From: an uncultured Litorivicinus sp. | Lineage (GTDB): Bacteria > Pseudomonadota > Gammaproteobacteria > Pseudomonadales > Litorivicinaceae | NCBI GenBank assembly: GCA_902558075.1 | Contig: CACECO010000001.1 | Span: forward strand, 62,001-126,000 | DNA: 64,000 nt | Direction: 5' to 3' | Part shown: positions 44,294 through 54,552 of the stretch, piece by piece | How positions within the stretch are numbered: the stretch's first letter is position 1 | Layout of the letters: each line of letters opens with the position of its first letter | Notes under the pieces: model-generated | Databases searched by the model: none | The model's input: the letters and a program-made list of their open reading frames with translations, nothing else | Told to the model about the DNA's origin: nothing | Translations under genes and position numbers: made by a program

Positions 44294-45737
44294 GTACAGC
44301 ACTGCACTCGGTGCCGGAATACTAGGCACACTTGCATTTGCCCCCTTCAATATTTGGTGGCTCGGTTTAGTCAGTCTCGCTGTCTGGATGTGGCTTTCCA
44401 TCAAGCACCCGAACTTCTTCATCGGTTTGTTTTACGGACTTGGTCTCTTTGGTTCGGGAGTCTCATGGGTCTCTGTCAGCATGACTGAACATGGCGGCGC
44501 ATCATTTCCACTCGCATTCATCATGACCACTGTCTTCACAGCGGGACTCGCGATCTTTCCGGGGCTTGCGTCCTGGGGGTATGCAAGCTGGCATCAACGA
44601 TGGTCCACGACACTTGGTAAAGCGTGTTTATTGACCGCTTGCTGGGTCACGATGGAAGCTTTCCGCGGTTGGTTTTTAACTGGATTTCCATGGCTTTTAT
44701 TCGGTTACAGCGCACTCGGAACACCATTTGAAGGCTATCTATCGTGGGTTGGCGTATTCGGTGTATCCGCCGTTATTGCACTGACAGCAGGAGGGTTCGT
44801 GGCAAGTCTCCTAGATCGACGCCTCACTCCGTTGATTGTTCCCGTCATCTTGATGACGCTGGGTCCAACCTTAAACGCACAATTTGAACCTAGCGAGGAA
44901 CAAACACGGGCAACCCGCGTCGCCCTCTGGCAACCGATGACCGCGCAGTCGGAAAAATGGAAACCTGAGTTTCGTGAGCGCATTATTGAGCAACATGTAG
45001 TCAACGGGCTCCCAGCGGACGTTGAAATCATCATCTGGCCTGAAACTGCACTACCAATGACTGAATCACAAATGAATTCAGTACTTCCCGATTTGGATTT
45101 GATGCTTCTCTCCAATACACAGACGTTGATCACAGGTGTACTGGGTCAAAGGCGGGGCCGATACACTAACCGTCTAATAACGCTTGGTTCAGGGCAAGGG
45201 GCCTATGACAAAACGCGACTCGTTCCGTTTGGTGAATACATTCCACTGGAATCTACGTTCCGAGGCTTAATCACGTTTTTCAATTTACCCATGTCAGCAA
45301 TCGTTCCCGGAAGCCAACAGAGTCTATTGACTCATGGTCAGCTTAAGTTTGGTGCGTTAATTTGTTACGAAATCGCTTATGCCGGTCAGGCTCGAACGGT
45401 GACTGAAGGTGCGAACGTCATCTTGACTGTTTCGAATGACACCTGGTTTGGCGACTCCATCGGGCCTGATCAACATCTGCAAATTGCTCAAATTCGTGCA
45501 CGCGAACTCGGCAAACCAGTTATCAGAGCGACCAATGATGGATTAACTGCATTCATTGATGCTCGCGGCCAAGTCGAATCAATCCTCCCAAGATTCGTAT
45601 CTGCTGTTCTCTCACATACGGTCATACCAGCGACCACTGTGACACCCTATTCAAAAGCTGGTGAGGCGCCACTGATTATCTTTTTGATCGTGATTCTGAC
45701 ACTCACCCGAGGGAACGAAATATTCAACTCGAAATAG
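44271..45737 (+). CDS. lnt: Apolipoprotein N-acyltransferase
   Basis: I take ATG 44271 ([10 protein letters not shown]), which overlaps corC by 23 bp. The 488-residue inner-membrane enzyme adds the third acyl chain to lipoproteins. An N-terminal part with about six membrane segments is followed by a nitrilase-type domain with Glu of WPETALPM, Lys of [14 protein letters not shown] and Cys of [10 protein letters not shown]-terminal membrane segment closes it. Confidence 0.95.
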   Translation: MGLTPLIKYSTALGAGILGTLAFAPFNIWWLGLVSLAVWMWLSIKHPNFFIGLFYGLGLFGSGVSWVSVSMTEHGGASFPLAFIMTTVFTAGLAIFPGLASWGYASWHQRWSTTLGKACLLTACWVTMEAFRGWFLTGFPWLLFGYSALGTPFEGYLSWVGVFGVSAVIALTAGGFVASLLDRRLTPLIVPVILMTLGPTLNAQFEPSEEQTRATRVALWQPMTAQSEKWKPEFRERIIEQHVVNGLPADVEIIIWPETALPMTESQMNSVLPDLDLMLLSNTQTLITGVLGQRRGRYTNRLITLGSGQGAYDKTRLVPFGEYIPLESTFRGLITFFNLPMSAIVPGSQQSLLTHGQLKFGALICYEIAYAGQARTVTEGANVILTVSNDTWFGDSIGPDQHLQIAQIRARELGKPVIRATNDGLTAFIDARGQVESILPRFVSAVLSHTVIPATTVTPYSKAGEAPLIIFLIVILTLTRGNEIFNSK

Positions 45738-45823
45738 AGCGGTTTTTTCACAAAACGCCTTACAGTACGGCAACCGAAACGCTATTCTTTATCTTTTTCC
45801 ACCCGAAGGATCATTTAGGGCTC

Positions 45824-48292
45824 ATGGAGCGCAATTACAAACCTCAGGTCATTGAACCGGCAATCCAGAAACAATGGGAATCAAAACGGGCATTTAAAAC
45901 ATCAGAAGACCCCCAAAAACCTAAGTTCTATTGTCTCTCCATGTTTCCCTACCCTTCGGGCAAGCTCCATATGGGCCACGTCCGGAACTACACCATCGGT
46001 GATGTGATCAGCCGCTTTATGACCATGAGAGGTTATAATGTGTTACAGCCGATGGGCTGGGATGCGTTCGGCATGCCTGCTGAAAATGCGGCAATTAAAA
46101 ACCAGCGACCTCCAGCTGCCTGGACTTACGACAACATTAACCATATGCGTGGTCAGCTGAAACGGCTTGGTTTTGGATATGACTGGGACCGTGAACTCGC
46201 GACTTGTACGCCAGATTACTATCGCTGGGAGCAATGGCTCTTTACCCGAATGGTTGAGAAAGGGCTAGCATATCGCAAAAAAGCTCGCGTGAATTGGGAC
46301 CCTGTAGATCAAACGGTACTAGCCAATGAGCAGGTCATTGATGGCCGCGGTTGGCGCTCTGGAGCACTCGTCGAACAGCGTGAAATCGACCAGTGGTTTA
46401 TCAGGATTACGGATTATGCCGATGAATTACTCGATGATTTAGATTCTGTTGATTGGCCCGAGCAGGTCAAGACAATGCAGAAAAACTGGATTGGTCGAAG
46501 CCAGGGTGTGGAATTTAATTTTGAAGGCAAAGGCTCTACAGAACGACTCGCGGTCTACACAACACGCCCAGACACCATCATGGGAATCACCTTTGTGGCA
46601 GTTGCTGCAAAGCATCCTATTGCTCAGAAAGCTGCTGCAGCGGATCCAGATGTTGCTGCGTTCATCGAGGAATGCACAAGCATGTCAGTTGCTGAAGCGG
46701 ATCTTGCGCAGACACTGAAGAAAGGTATGGCAACTGGCGAATATGTGATCCATCCGATCACAGGTGAAGATATTCCAGTCTGGATCGCTAATTTTGTGTT
46801 GATGGATTATGGATCTGGAGCTGTCATGGCAGTCCCCGGTCATGATCAGCGTGACTGGGAATTTGCGATGCAATATAACTTACCAATCAAACCAGTCATC
46901 AAGCCGATGACTGATGATCCTGAATACGATCTCAGTCAGCAAGCATGGTGTGAGAAGACTGGAATCACGATTAACTCGGGTCAGTTTGATGGCCTAGACT
47001 TCAACCATGCATTTAAAGCAATCGCCAATGCACTCGAGAACATGGGTATTGGCCGCATCACAACCAACTACCGTCTCCGTGACTGGGGTGTTGGGCGTCA
47101 GCGTTACTGGGGATGCCCGATTCCGATCATTCATACAGACGAAGGATTAAAAACCGTTCGCGACGAAGATCTTCCGGTGACCTTACCAGAAGACCTCGTG
47201 GTTGATGGTTCAGGCAGTCCATTGGTCGATAGTCATGATTTCGTTGCCACCGTTGACCCAGATACGGGCCGTCCTGCAACGCGTGAAACAGACACTTTCG
47301 ATACATTCATGGAATCCAGCTGGTACTACGCTCGATTCGCAAGCGCTTTTTCGAATCACGCGATGCTCGATAAAAATGCCAACTATTGGCTTCCTGTCGA
47401 CCTTTACATCGGTGGCATCGAGCATGCCATTTTACATCTCCTCTATGCACGCTTCTTTCACAAAGTGTTGCGTGATCTCGATCTTGTCGACAGTGATGAA
47501 CCATTTAAGAAACTACTCACCCAAGGCATGGTCTTAAAAGATGGTTCAAAGATGTCGAAGTCAAAAGGCAACACGGTTGATCCACAAGAACTCATCGATG
47601 AATACGGTGCCGATACCGTTCGTTTGTTCACGATGTTCGCAGCGCCACCTGAGCTTTCTTTAGAGTGGTCTGACGATGGTGTGGCCGGCGCACATCGATT
47701 CTTGAAACGTGTCCATGCCCTTGTCAGTGAGCACATCGCAGAAGGCAACCACTCGATGTCTGGCGAAGTTGACCTCGATTCCTTGTCAGAAGAGGCGCGG
47801 GATGTTTATCGGAAGCTCCATGAAACCATTGCAAAGGTTTCTGACGACATTGGACGTCGTTATCATTTCAATACAGCAATCGCATCAATTATGGAACTCA
47901 CCAACAGCGTAATAAAGTTTAGTGCGCAGACAGCATCGGACCGGCGCGTGCGTTCGGAAGCGATTGAAGCGATCGTTGTCCTGCTGTCACCAATCACGCC
48001 ACACGTGACTGAACATCTGTGGTCAAATCTCGGTCATAGTCAATCACTCGTTGATGTCAGCTGGCTCGAAGTTCGTGCGGATGCTTTGGCGCGCAACACA
48101 TTAACACTTGTGGTTCAAGTGAATGGAAAACTGAGAGGCCGGATTGAAGTGGCTGCAGATACAGATAAAGATTTGATTTTGACCATGGCTCGCGATGAGC
48201 CCTCTGTTGCAAAATTCCTTCAAGGAATGGTCGAGAAAAAAGCGATCGTTGTTCCCCAGAAACTCGTGAATTTAGTGGTAACGCCAGCATGA
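45824..48292 (+). CDS. leuS: Leucyl-tRNA synthetase
   Basis: The 822-residue class I synthetase is shorter than E. coli LeuRS (860) but complete. HMGH lies in [15 protein letters not shown], the editing domain includes [17 protein letters not shown], and KMSKS lies in [14 protein letters not shown]. The C-terminal anticodon and linker domains are present. The 86-bp gap before it holds no sure promoter. Its stop overlaps lptE as ATGA. Confidence 0.98.
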   Translation: MERNYKPQVIEPAIQKQWESKRAFKTSEDPQKPKFYCLSMFPYPSGKLHMGHVRNYTIGDVISRFMTMRGYNVLQPMGWDAFGMPAENAAIKNQRPPAAWTYDNINHMRGQLKRLGFGYDWDRELATCTPDYYRWEQWLFTRMVEKGLAYRKKARVNWDPVDQTVLANEQVIDGRGWRSGALVEQREIDQWFIRITDYADELLDDLDSVDWPEQVKTMQKNWIGRSQGVEFNFEGKGSTERLAVYTTRPDTIMGITFVAVAAKHPIAQKAAAADPDVAAFIEECTSMSVAEADLAQTLKKGMATGEYVIHPITGEDIPVWIANFVLMDYGSGAVMAVPGHDQRDWEFAMQYNLPIKPVIKPMTDDPEYDLSQQAWCEKTGITINSGQFDGLDFNHAFKAIANALENMGIGRITTNYRLRDWGVGRQRYWGCPIPIIHTDEGLKTVRDEDLPVTLPEDLVVDGSGSPLVDSHDFVATVDPDTGRPATRETDTFDTFMESSWYYARFASAFSNHAMLDKNANYWLPVDLYIGGIEHAILHLLYARFFHKVLRDLDLVDSDEPFKKLLTQGMVLKDGSKMSKSKGNTVDPQELIDEYGADTVRLFTMFAAPPELSLEWSDDGVAGAHRFLKRVHALVSEHIAEGNHSMSGEVDLDSLSEEARDVYRKLHETIAKVSDDIGRRYHFNTAIASIMELTNSVIKFSAQTASDRRVRSEAIEAIVVLLSPITPHVTEHLWSNLGHSQSLVDVSWLEVRADALARNTLTLVVQVNGKLRGRIEVAADTDKDLILTMARDEPSVAKFLQGMVEKKAIVVPQKLVNLVVTPA

Positions 48293-48810
48293 TAAATCGA
48301 CGTGCATTTTTAATACTGTCCGCGGCAGGATTTGTAACTGGATGCGGTTTTAGGCTGCGCGGCACTGGAACACCCATCGGGAAGCTTCCTGAATCATTGA
48401 AAATACAAACAACTGATCCCTACGCACCGATGATCAAAAACGTCACGCGCCAATTGAATGACCAGGGCACAGACGTAGTGACGTCGGGCTCAGTTCCCAC
48501 GCTGAAACTCACCGTTCCAGCGCTAACAGATCGCGTGCTTGGGCCTGTATCAGGTGGCGATCAAACAGAGCTCGCGCTGGAAATAACTTATAGTCTCGTT
48601 GGCGAAGATCTCGTTCTTTTGATACCAGACACCAAGGTCCGGGCGACACTCATTTATGTTGATGGTGGTGCCGACACCTCGGCGGAAGACCAACGCGTGG
48701 CTCAATTAAGACGAAGTCTTGAAGAGGATTTACTCCGTCAAATCGTGCCATCCATCCGTGTTCGATACGAACAAGCGCTCAAGCAAAAAGATACTCCAAA
48801 GGCAGATTAA
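48289..48810 (+). CDS. lptE: LPS-assembly lipoprotein LptE
   Basis: The 173-residue protein has a lipoprotein signal ([16 protein letters not shown]; Cys19). The short GFRLRGTG start of the mature part is typical. It plugs the LptD barrel in the outer membrane. Position directly after leuS and before holA supports the assignment. Confidence 0.93.
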   Translation: MINRRAFLILSAAGFVTGCGFRLRGTGTPIGKLPESLKIQTTDPYAPMIKNVTRQLNDQGTDVVTSGSVPTLKLTVPALTDRVLGPVSGGDQTELALEITYSLVGEDLVLLIPDTKVRATLIYVDGGADTSAEDQRVAQLRRSLEEDLLRQIVPSIRVRYEQALKQKDTPKAD

Positions 48811-48813
48811 TCG

Positions 48814-49845
48814 ATGGCCATCAAAGCGTCCGAATTTGATAACGGTAAATGGGATTCGGGCCTACCTCCTGTAACTGCTTTATTGGGTGATGAGGCATTT
48901 TTTATTACCCGAACCGGCGATTTGTGGCGGCAGACAGGCAAAGATCAAGGCTTCACTGAACGATTGATACTTTATCAAACAGAATCCGACCTTGCTAATC
49001 GACTGTTAAGCGAACTCGATGCCTTATCCTTGTTTGCTGACCGAGCACTGGTCGAACTGCGACTGACAAAAACAACGCTTGATAAATCGTTACGCGAAGC
49101 ACTCGACCGTTGGACGCAAAACCCACCTGAAGACAAGCGGCTTTTAATCAGTGGTCCAAAACTTGGAAAAAGTGAAGCATCCACCACTTGGCTTCAGACA
49201 CTTGAGACGGCTGCTGCAGTGATTGAGGCAACGCCGGTACCGACTTATCAATTTGCGACGTGGCTCGAGGCTGAATTGGAATCACACCAAATTGTGATGG
49301 ATCAAGATGCGAGATCCGCCGTTCAGATGCATACTGAGGGTAACTTATTAGCGGCCGGTCAGGTGATTGAACGACTCAAACATATTCAACCCGATCTAAT
49401 TGAAGGACCGACATTATCGCTCGATCAGGTGCTCGATGTCCTGACGCAAAGTGCACGTTACACCGTCTATGACTTGGTTGATCTGGCAATGAAATCTGAT
49501 GTGCCAGGACTGAACCGAATGACTGATTTATTAAAGGCTGAAGGAGTTGAGGCCATCAACGCACTTTGGGCGATTTCTCGGGAACTCGATACTCTTTTGC
49601 AAATTCGGTACCGAATGGATCAAGGTGAGTCAGTGAATCAAGCAATTGGTTCATTGCGAGTCTGGCGCTCACGCGAGGGATTAGTTCGTGGTGCGGTCAA
49701 CCGACTGAGTCTCATGCAATTGAGAAAACTCTTAACACTCTGTCATGACACCGACCGAACCATCAAGGGCGCAACCCAAGAACCCGCTTGGTCCATAATC
49801 AAGGATATCTTACTCGGCTTTGCTGGCCATCCGATGACTCGCTAA
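48814..49845 (+). CDS. holA: DNA polymerase III delta subunit
   Basis: The 343-residue clamp-loader subunit has the expected AAA+-like layout: TALLGDEAFFITRTGDLWR near the start, LLISGPKLGKSEASTTWL in the middle and a C-terminal clamp-loader collar with QIRYRMDQGESVNQAI. The walker motif is degenerate as is normal for delta. Its last 36 bp overlap convergent lipB. Confidence 0.93.
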   Translation: MAIKASEFDNGKWDSGLPPVTALLGDEAFFITRTGDLWRQTGKDQGFTERLILYQTESDLANRLLSELDALSLFADRALVELRLTKTTLDKSLREALDRWTQNPPEDKRLLISGPKLGKSEASTTWLQTLETAAAVIEATPVPTYQFATWLEAELESHQIVMDQDARSAVQMHTEGNLLAAGQVIERLKHIQPDLIEGPTLSLDQVLDVLTQSARYTVYDLVDLAMKSDVPGLNRMTDLLKAEGVEAINALWAISRELDTLLQIRYRMDQGESVNQAIGSLRVWRSREGLVRGAVNRLSLMQLRKLLTLCHDTDRTIKGATQEPAWSIIKDILLGFAGHPMTR

Positions 49846-50457
49846 ATCTAATAACTTTTGCCTAAACTGTTGACTGAGTTGGTCACAGACCTGATCAATC
49901 GCAACATTTGCAGTGCAATCAGAGAGCTGTGTCACCTCGAGACCCTCATAGCCACATGGATTGATCCTTGAAAACGGCTCGAGATCCATTGACACATTCA
50001 ATGCCACGCCGTGATACGAAACCCCGTGTCGAATTCTGAGGCCCAGACTCGCTATCTTCCGATCTCCGACAAAGACACCAGGTGCATCCGCGCGTGCCTG
50101 AGAGGAGACTCCATACGACGCTAATACACCAATCACCGTATTTTCAAGAAGACTTACAAGTTCTCTGACGTTGAGTGAAAAGTGTCTCATCGGGACCAGG
50201 GTATAGAGAATGACCTGACCTGGCCCATGATAGGTCACTTGTCCACCGCGATCAGATTGGACAATCCGTGTATCACCAGGGTTAAAAACATGTTCGGCCT
50301 TGCCAGCCTGACCTTGTGTAAATACTGGCGGGTGTTGGACGCACCAAAGCTCAGCACGCACCCCTCCTTTGAGGACTGTAATCTGATCCTTCATCGCTTG
50401 ATGGGTTTGCTCGTAGTACTCGATCCCTCGATCAACGATGATGACTTCTGTCATCAC
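49810..50457 (-). CDS. lipB: Octanoyl-ACP:protein octanoyltransferase
   Basis: The 215-residue enzyme moves octanoyl from ACP to lipoyl domains. Marks are the QHPPVFTQGQAGKAEHV loop, RGGQVTYHGPGQVILYTLV, the catalytic Lys in DRKIASLGLRIRHGVSYHG and the Cys in RINPCGYEGLEVTQL. No lipA is adjacent in the window. Its start overlaps ybeD by 4 bp, and its end overlaps holA. Confidence 0.95.
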   Translation of the reverse strand: MMTEVIIVDRGIEYYEQTHQAMKDQITVLKGGVRAELWCVQHPPVFTQGQAGKAEHVFNPGDTRIVQSDRGGQVTYHGPGQVILYTLVPMRHFSLNVRELVSLLENTVIGVLASYGVSSQARADAPGVFVGDRKIASLGLRIRHGVSYHGVALNVSMDLEPFSRINPCGYEGLEVTQLSDCTANVAIDQVCDQLSQQFRQKLLDLASHRMASKAE

Positions 50458-50735
50458 AAAACCATATGAACTCGACCTGTTGCCTTGAGGTCTTCGTGGA
50501 GGATCTTCAGTTGCTCTTCGCTTTCAGCCGTGATTGAAAAGCGAAAACTTTGATATTTCCCATTTTTACTGGCGATTACTCGCAATTGATCGGCTTGATA
50601 GCCTTTGCAATGACGGCCTACGATTTCTTCCAGAATCGTAACGAACCCGTCATGCGTATCAGCAACGACAGAGATATGGTAATCCTCACATGGGAACTGA
50701 ATGGTTGGTTTTTCAGGTTGTTTTTCGTTACTCAT
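50454..50735 (-). CDS. ybeD: YbeD/DUF493 family protein
   Basis: I take ATG 50735 (MSNEKQPEKP), giving 93 residues. The fold is ferredoxin-like. IQFPCEDYHISVVADTHDGF and NGKYQSFRFSITAESEEQL fit DUF493, an ACT-like regulatory family usually found beside lipB. Its function is not established. Confidence 0.9.
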   Translation of the reverse strand: MSNEKQPEKPTIQFPCEDYHISVVADTHDGFVTILEEIVGRHCKGYQADQLRVIASKNGKYQSFRFSITAESEEQLKILHEDLKATGRVHMVL

Positions 50736-51561
50736 GGTGATGCAACCGCTCATCGTAGGCCGCCTGAAGCTCCATAAAGGCTTGGGTCAGTTGACCATCA
50801 CCGACTTGTCCACCTGGGTCAAGCTGAACAATCGGCATCAATCCCCTAGTCGAGCTGGAGACAAACACGCCATGGGCATCAGGCAGCGAATCTACACGGA
50901 TGGGCTCTTCAATGACATCCAAACCAATAGTTGAGGCCAACTCGATCACAAGATGACGAGTAATGCCAGGCAGGATCAGGTCACTTAACGGTGGCGTAAT
51001 GAGAGACTGCCTTCGGATCACAAATACATTCGAAGTTGACGCCTCAGTCACCAGATTATCACGATGCAAAATTGCCTCGTGAGCACCACTGTCTCGAGCT
51101 TCTTGCATTAAAAGTACATTGCCAAGCAACGAGACCGATTTGATGGAATTGCGACGCCAACGAATATCTGGACGTACGATCGCTGTCACTGGCTTTTGTG
51201 AGACTACTGCGAATTCGCTGATTGTTAAAAAAACAGTCGGTGAGATTTTTGATGGAAATGCGTGATCACGAGCTGACACTACGCCTCGGGTGACTTGCAA
51301 ATAAATTTTTGCATCCCAGAGTCCGGCTTTTTCGGTCAACCGGTCGACATCAGTAAATACGTCATCGACTGAGACTGGCAGCCCGATTGCATCGAGACTC
51401 GATTGAAGTCGCGCTTTATGAAGTGATTTCGCACGAACACGCCCGTCAACTCGAGCCATCACCTCGTAAACCCCATCACCAAACAGGAAGCCACGATCCA
51501 TTGGCGAGATCGCCGCCTGTTCGATTGGCATGATCGTGCCGTTGAGGCAACACCAGGTCAC
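50728..51561 (-). CDS. dat: D-amino acid transaminase (class IV PLP enzyme)
   Basis: The 277-residue branched-chain/D-amino-acid aminotransferase-fold protein has ISPMDRGFLFGDGVYEV, the Lys of SIKSVSLLGNVL, and the E-x-S-x-S-N motif VTEASTSNVFVI that holds PLP. Start GTG 51561 overlaps the dacA stop as GTGA. Lying between dacA and ybeD, it likely supplies D-Glu or D-Ala for wall building. A lyase such as PabC is less likely because of context. Confidence 0.85.
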   Translation of the reverse strand: MTWCCLNGTIMPIEQAAISPMDRGFLFGDGVYEVMARVDGRVRAKSLHKARLQSSLDAIGLPVSVDDVFTDVDRLTEKAGLWDAKIYLQVTRGVVSARDHAFPSKISPTVFLTISEFAVVSQKPVTAIVRPDIRWRRNSIKSVSLLGNVLLMQEARDSGAHEAILHRDNLVTEASTSNVFVIRRQSLITPPLSDLILPGITRHLVIELASTIGLDVIEEPIRVDSLPDAHGVFVSSSTRGLMPIVQLDPGGQVGDGQLTQAFMELQAAYDERLHHHE

Positions 51562-52721
51562 ACAAATAGTCTCAGTACATAATCGACCATGCGCTTGAAA
51601 AAACCTCCTTCAGGAACGGCCTCAGCGACAGCCACAGGCGATTCAGCAAGAATCCGTTCGCCAAGCATGATTTTGACATTTCCAACGACGGTACCTGCTT
51701 CAAGTGGTGCATCAAGCGTGTCAGGGGCGTCTAACGTCGCCTGGATAGCTGACTCACGACCAAGCGGCAAAGTGACATAAAGCGACTCGGTTGGAACGAG
51801 CTCGACCACTTCAGATTCGCCAAACCATACCTCTCGCGCACTTTCAGGTAGCGGTTGACCTTCCGCAAAGACTGTCTGACCACTGAAATAACGGAACCCA
51901 TATTGCAATAGCTTCGTAGTCTCTTGTTCACGCACTTTCTCACTAGCAGTGCCCATGACGACGGAGATTAGGCGGAATCCGTCACGCTCAGCACTTGCAA
52001 CCAAACAATAACCCGCTTCTTCAGTATGCCCTGTCTTTAACCCATCGACACTTGGATCACGGAATAATAAGCTGTTTCGGTTCGCCTGCTTGATACCGTT
52101 GTAAGTGAAGTTTTTCTCTCTATAGATCGTATAGGTCTCTGGGAAATCCGCGATGGTTCGAGCCGCCAATATTCCTAAATCTTTGGCTGTGGTGTAATGC
52201 TCCTCCTGAGGGAGTCCGGTGGAATTCTTGAATTGCGTATTTGTCATGCCAAGACTAACTGCTGTCTGGTTCATCACATCAGCAAATACATCTTCGGATC
52301 CAGCGATATATTCGGCCACAGCGACGCTTGCATCGTTACCTGACTGGATCACAATCCCACGCAGTAGATCTTCGAGCCGGACTTCCGTTCCTTCACGGAT
52401 AAACATCCGCGAGCCACCCGTTTTCCAGGCTTTAATGCTCACTGGTACCTTGTCATCAAAGCTTATCCTGCCCGCGGCGATTTCGCGCTCAGCGATATAA
52501 GCAGTCATCATTTTCGTCAGTGAAGCAGGTGGTAGTGGCTGATCTGCATTATGTTCGACCAGGACTTCACCGTTAGTTGCGTCAATCAACAAATAACCAG
52601 TGGCTTGCAATTTGGGCGCCGTAGGAATCGGTGGTCCATTACCAAGCGCCTCAGTGAGCGGCACATTCGCTTGGGCCATCAAACTCAATACACATGCCAG
52701 GGCAATCCAAAAAAGACGCAC
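51558..52721 (-). CDS. dacA: D-alanyl-D-alanine carboxypeptidase (PBP5/6 type)
   Basis: The 387-residue low-mass penicillin-binding protein has a signal peptide (IALACVLSLMAQA), SxxK in PASLTKMM, SGN in IQSGNDASVA, and KTG in DGLKTGHTEEAG. A C-terminal beta domain and amphipathic membrane anchor (FFKRMVDYVLRLFV) follow. It trims pentapeptides in the periplasm. It lies in the usual wall-gene cluster downstream of rlpA. Confidence 0.95.
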   Translation of the reverse strand: MRLFWIALACVLSLMAQANVPLTEALGNGPPIPTAPKLQATGYLLIDATNGEVLVEHNADQPLPPASLTKMMTAYIAEREIAAGRISFDDKVPVSIKAWKTGGSRMFIREGTEVRLEDLLRGIVIQSGNDASVAVAEYIAGSEDVFADVMNQTAVSLGMTNTQFKNSTGLPQEEHYTTAKDLGILAARTIADFPETYTIYREKNFTYNGIKQANRNSLLFRDPSVDGLKTGHTEEAGYCLVASAERDGFRLISVVMGTASEKVREQETTKLLQYGFRYFSGQTVFAEGQPLPESAREVWFGESEVVELVPTESLYVTLPLGRESAIQATLDAPDTLDAPLEAGTVVGNVKIMLGERILAESPVAVAEAVPEGGFFKRMVDYVLRLFV

Positions 52722-52744
52722 TCTACTCTCCTCGCTTCATTCCA

Positions 52745-53575
52745 TTATTTTGCGATTAATCGCTGTGGTAACCAACCGAGTGCCACCAGTTGCTCAAATA
52801 CCTCGCGCTCAATACTGAGATCTGTTTTTGGCAGTACTTGCACTCGGAATAAACCAGATTCATTGGGTTCGACCCGGATGGTTGCCATCTCACTCGTAAC
52901 CACCTCACGAATTTGATCAGCAACCTTTCGCGCTTGACTCTCTGTGGACACCGCCGTCACCTGCAAAATCGCCTGCGCTGGCTCTGCGAGAGGATTGGCG
53001 ATCAGAGCCACGTCAGAAGTCGGCACACTTAAAACTTCGTAGCTTACTTGGGCTGTCCCTTGATCAGAAAAACCTAAACGCTTCGCTGCGGCCCACGACA
53101 AATCAAGCACCCGATTCTTTTTGAATGGTCCTCGATCATTCACCCGCACAATCAACGACTGATTATTTTCTAGATTCGTCACACGAATCCATGCGGGAAT
53201 CGGCATGCTGGTGTGTGCCGCTGTGAATTGAAACATGTCAAATGGCTCTCCAGAAGAAGTCAGTTGCCCATGAAATTTCCGCCCATACCAACTGGCAACT
53301 CCAGTCTCAGAAAAACCAGGACTCACAGCAGCAATTGTGTATGTGACTCCAGCGACCTCGTATGATCCAGGATTTCCATACTGCGAGAGAGGTTCAGGCT
53401 TTGGTTCGGGCTCTGGCAGTTCATTAACATCAACCGATGCAATCAACGGTGGACCATCTGGAACTTCCTCTACAAGAGCGACTACCTCAGCTGGTTGGGC
53501 TCCACGAATCCATTGTTGAATCGACACACATCCACTAAGGAACAGCGATATCAATAAAAGACTACTTCGAATCAC
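52745..53575 (-). CDS. rlpA: RlpA septal-ring lytic transglycosylase lipoprotein
   Basis: The 276-residue protein has a lipobox (LISLFLSGC), a double-psi beta-barrel (ASWYGRKFHGQLTSSGEPFD, then VRVNDRGPF) and a C-terminal SPOR domain for binding denuded glycan. It cleaves peptidoglycan lacking stem peptides. A Pro/Glu-rich linker follows the lipid anchor. It overlaps mltB by 4 bp. Confidence 0.94.
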   Translation of the reverse strand: MIRSSLLLISLFLSGCVSIQQWIRGAQPAEVVALVEEVPDGPPLIASVDVNELPEPEPKPEPLSQYGNPGSYEVAGVTYTIAAVSPGFSETGVASWYGRKFHGQLTSSGEPFDMFQFTAAHTSMPIPAWIRVTNLENNQSLIVRVNDRGPFKKNRVLDLSWAAAKRLGFSDQGTAQVSYEVLSVPTSDVALIANPLAEPAQAILQVTAVSTESQARKVADQIREVVTSEMATIRVEPNESGLFRVQVLPKTDLSIEREVFEQLVALGWLPQRLIAK

Positions 53576-54552
53576 AGACCAATTTCCTCGGCGATTTCAT
53601 CAGCTAACTGCGTGACAGCCATCGCATAGAGAGATGAGCGATTGTAGCGAGTGATTACATAGAAATTTTTAGTCACCACCCAATATTCGTCGCCTTTAGC
53701 TCCGTGTAAGCCCAAGATATCTAGCGGTAATTCAGACCAAGCATCGGGGATTTGCTGGACCCCTTTTGAAGTCAATTCGTTGCCAGTCTCTTTCACATCG
53801 ATACGAGATTCCATCCGTTCAACCTGAGATGCAGCATTCGCTACAGGTCTCGCGATCCCGTATTTCATATCCCAACCATGCTCTGCGAGATAATTGGCTA
53901 CAGAGCCGATGGCGTCGACAGGATTATCAATTAAATCGCGGCGACCATCGTTATCAAAATCAATCGCATAGGCGAGATAACTAGATGGTATGAACTGACC
54001 GTAGCCCATGGCACCAGCATAAGAGCCCTTCAATTCAGTGGCACGCAAATTCTCCTCTTGGCCAAGAAGAAATAAGGATTCGAGCTCGCCTAGAAAAAAC
54101 TTTGCACGCTTAGGGTAATCAAGACCGAGGGTCGCAAGTGCATCTAACGCCCTGAAACTCCCCTTATTTTTCCCGTAGTAAGTCTCGACTCCGATTATGG
54201 CTAAAATCACATCAATCGGTACACCAAGTTCAGCTTCAGCCCGCTCCAACGCCTTGCGATGTGTTTGGTAAAAGCGCGTCGCCGCTTTTACACGCGCTTT
54301 CTTCAAGAATATTGGCCGATAATCCCTCCACTGTTTTCGTTCTGCTGGACGATTCATTGCCTTGATCACCGAATCCAAGCGCTTGGCTTCTGACATAACT
54401 TTGATTACTTCATTTCGATTGAGGCCTCTCGCAGCGAGGCGATCAGCCATAGCTTGAACCTCAGCTCGTTCTGCATAGTTCGCTAAGGCTGTCGGGATGT
54501 ATAACCCAACAAAACCCAACATGATCGCAACTGCCGGAAATACCCGCATCAT
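53572..54552 (-). CDS. mltB: Membrane-bound lytic murein transglycosylase B
   Basis: The 326-residue enzyme has a signal segment (PAVAIMLGFVGLYIPTALA) and the MltB core with the catalytic Glu in IGVETYYGKNKGSFR. GAMGYGQFIPSSYLAYAIDF and IDNPVDAIGSVANYLAEHGW are typical. No lipobox Cys is apparent, so it may be soluble in the periplasm. It overlaps rodA as ATGA. Confidence 0.94.
   Translation of the reverse strand: MMRVFPAVAIMLGFVGLYIPTALANYAERAEVQAMADRLAARGLNRNEVIKVMSEAKRLDSVIKAMNRPAERKQWRDYRPIFLKKARVKAATRFYQTHRKALERAEAELGVPIDVILAIIGVETYYGKNKGSFRALDALATLGLDYPKRAKFFLGELESLFLLGQEENLRATELKGSYAGAMGYGQFIPSSYLAYAIDFDNDGRRDLIDNPVDAIGSVANYLAEHGWDMKYGIARPVANAASQVERMESRIDVKETGNELTSKGVQQIPDAWSELPLDILGLHGAKGDEYWVVTKNFYVITRYNRSSLYAMAVTQLADEIAEEIGL

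Noticed and set aside
45738..45823. Sigma-70 promoter for leuS
   Set aside because: TATTCT has 17 bp to TTACAG, but the latter matches the minus-35 consensus poorly.
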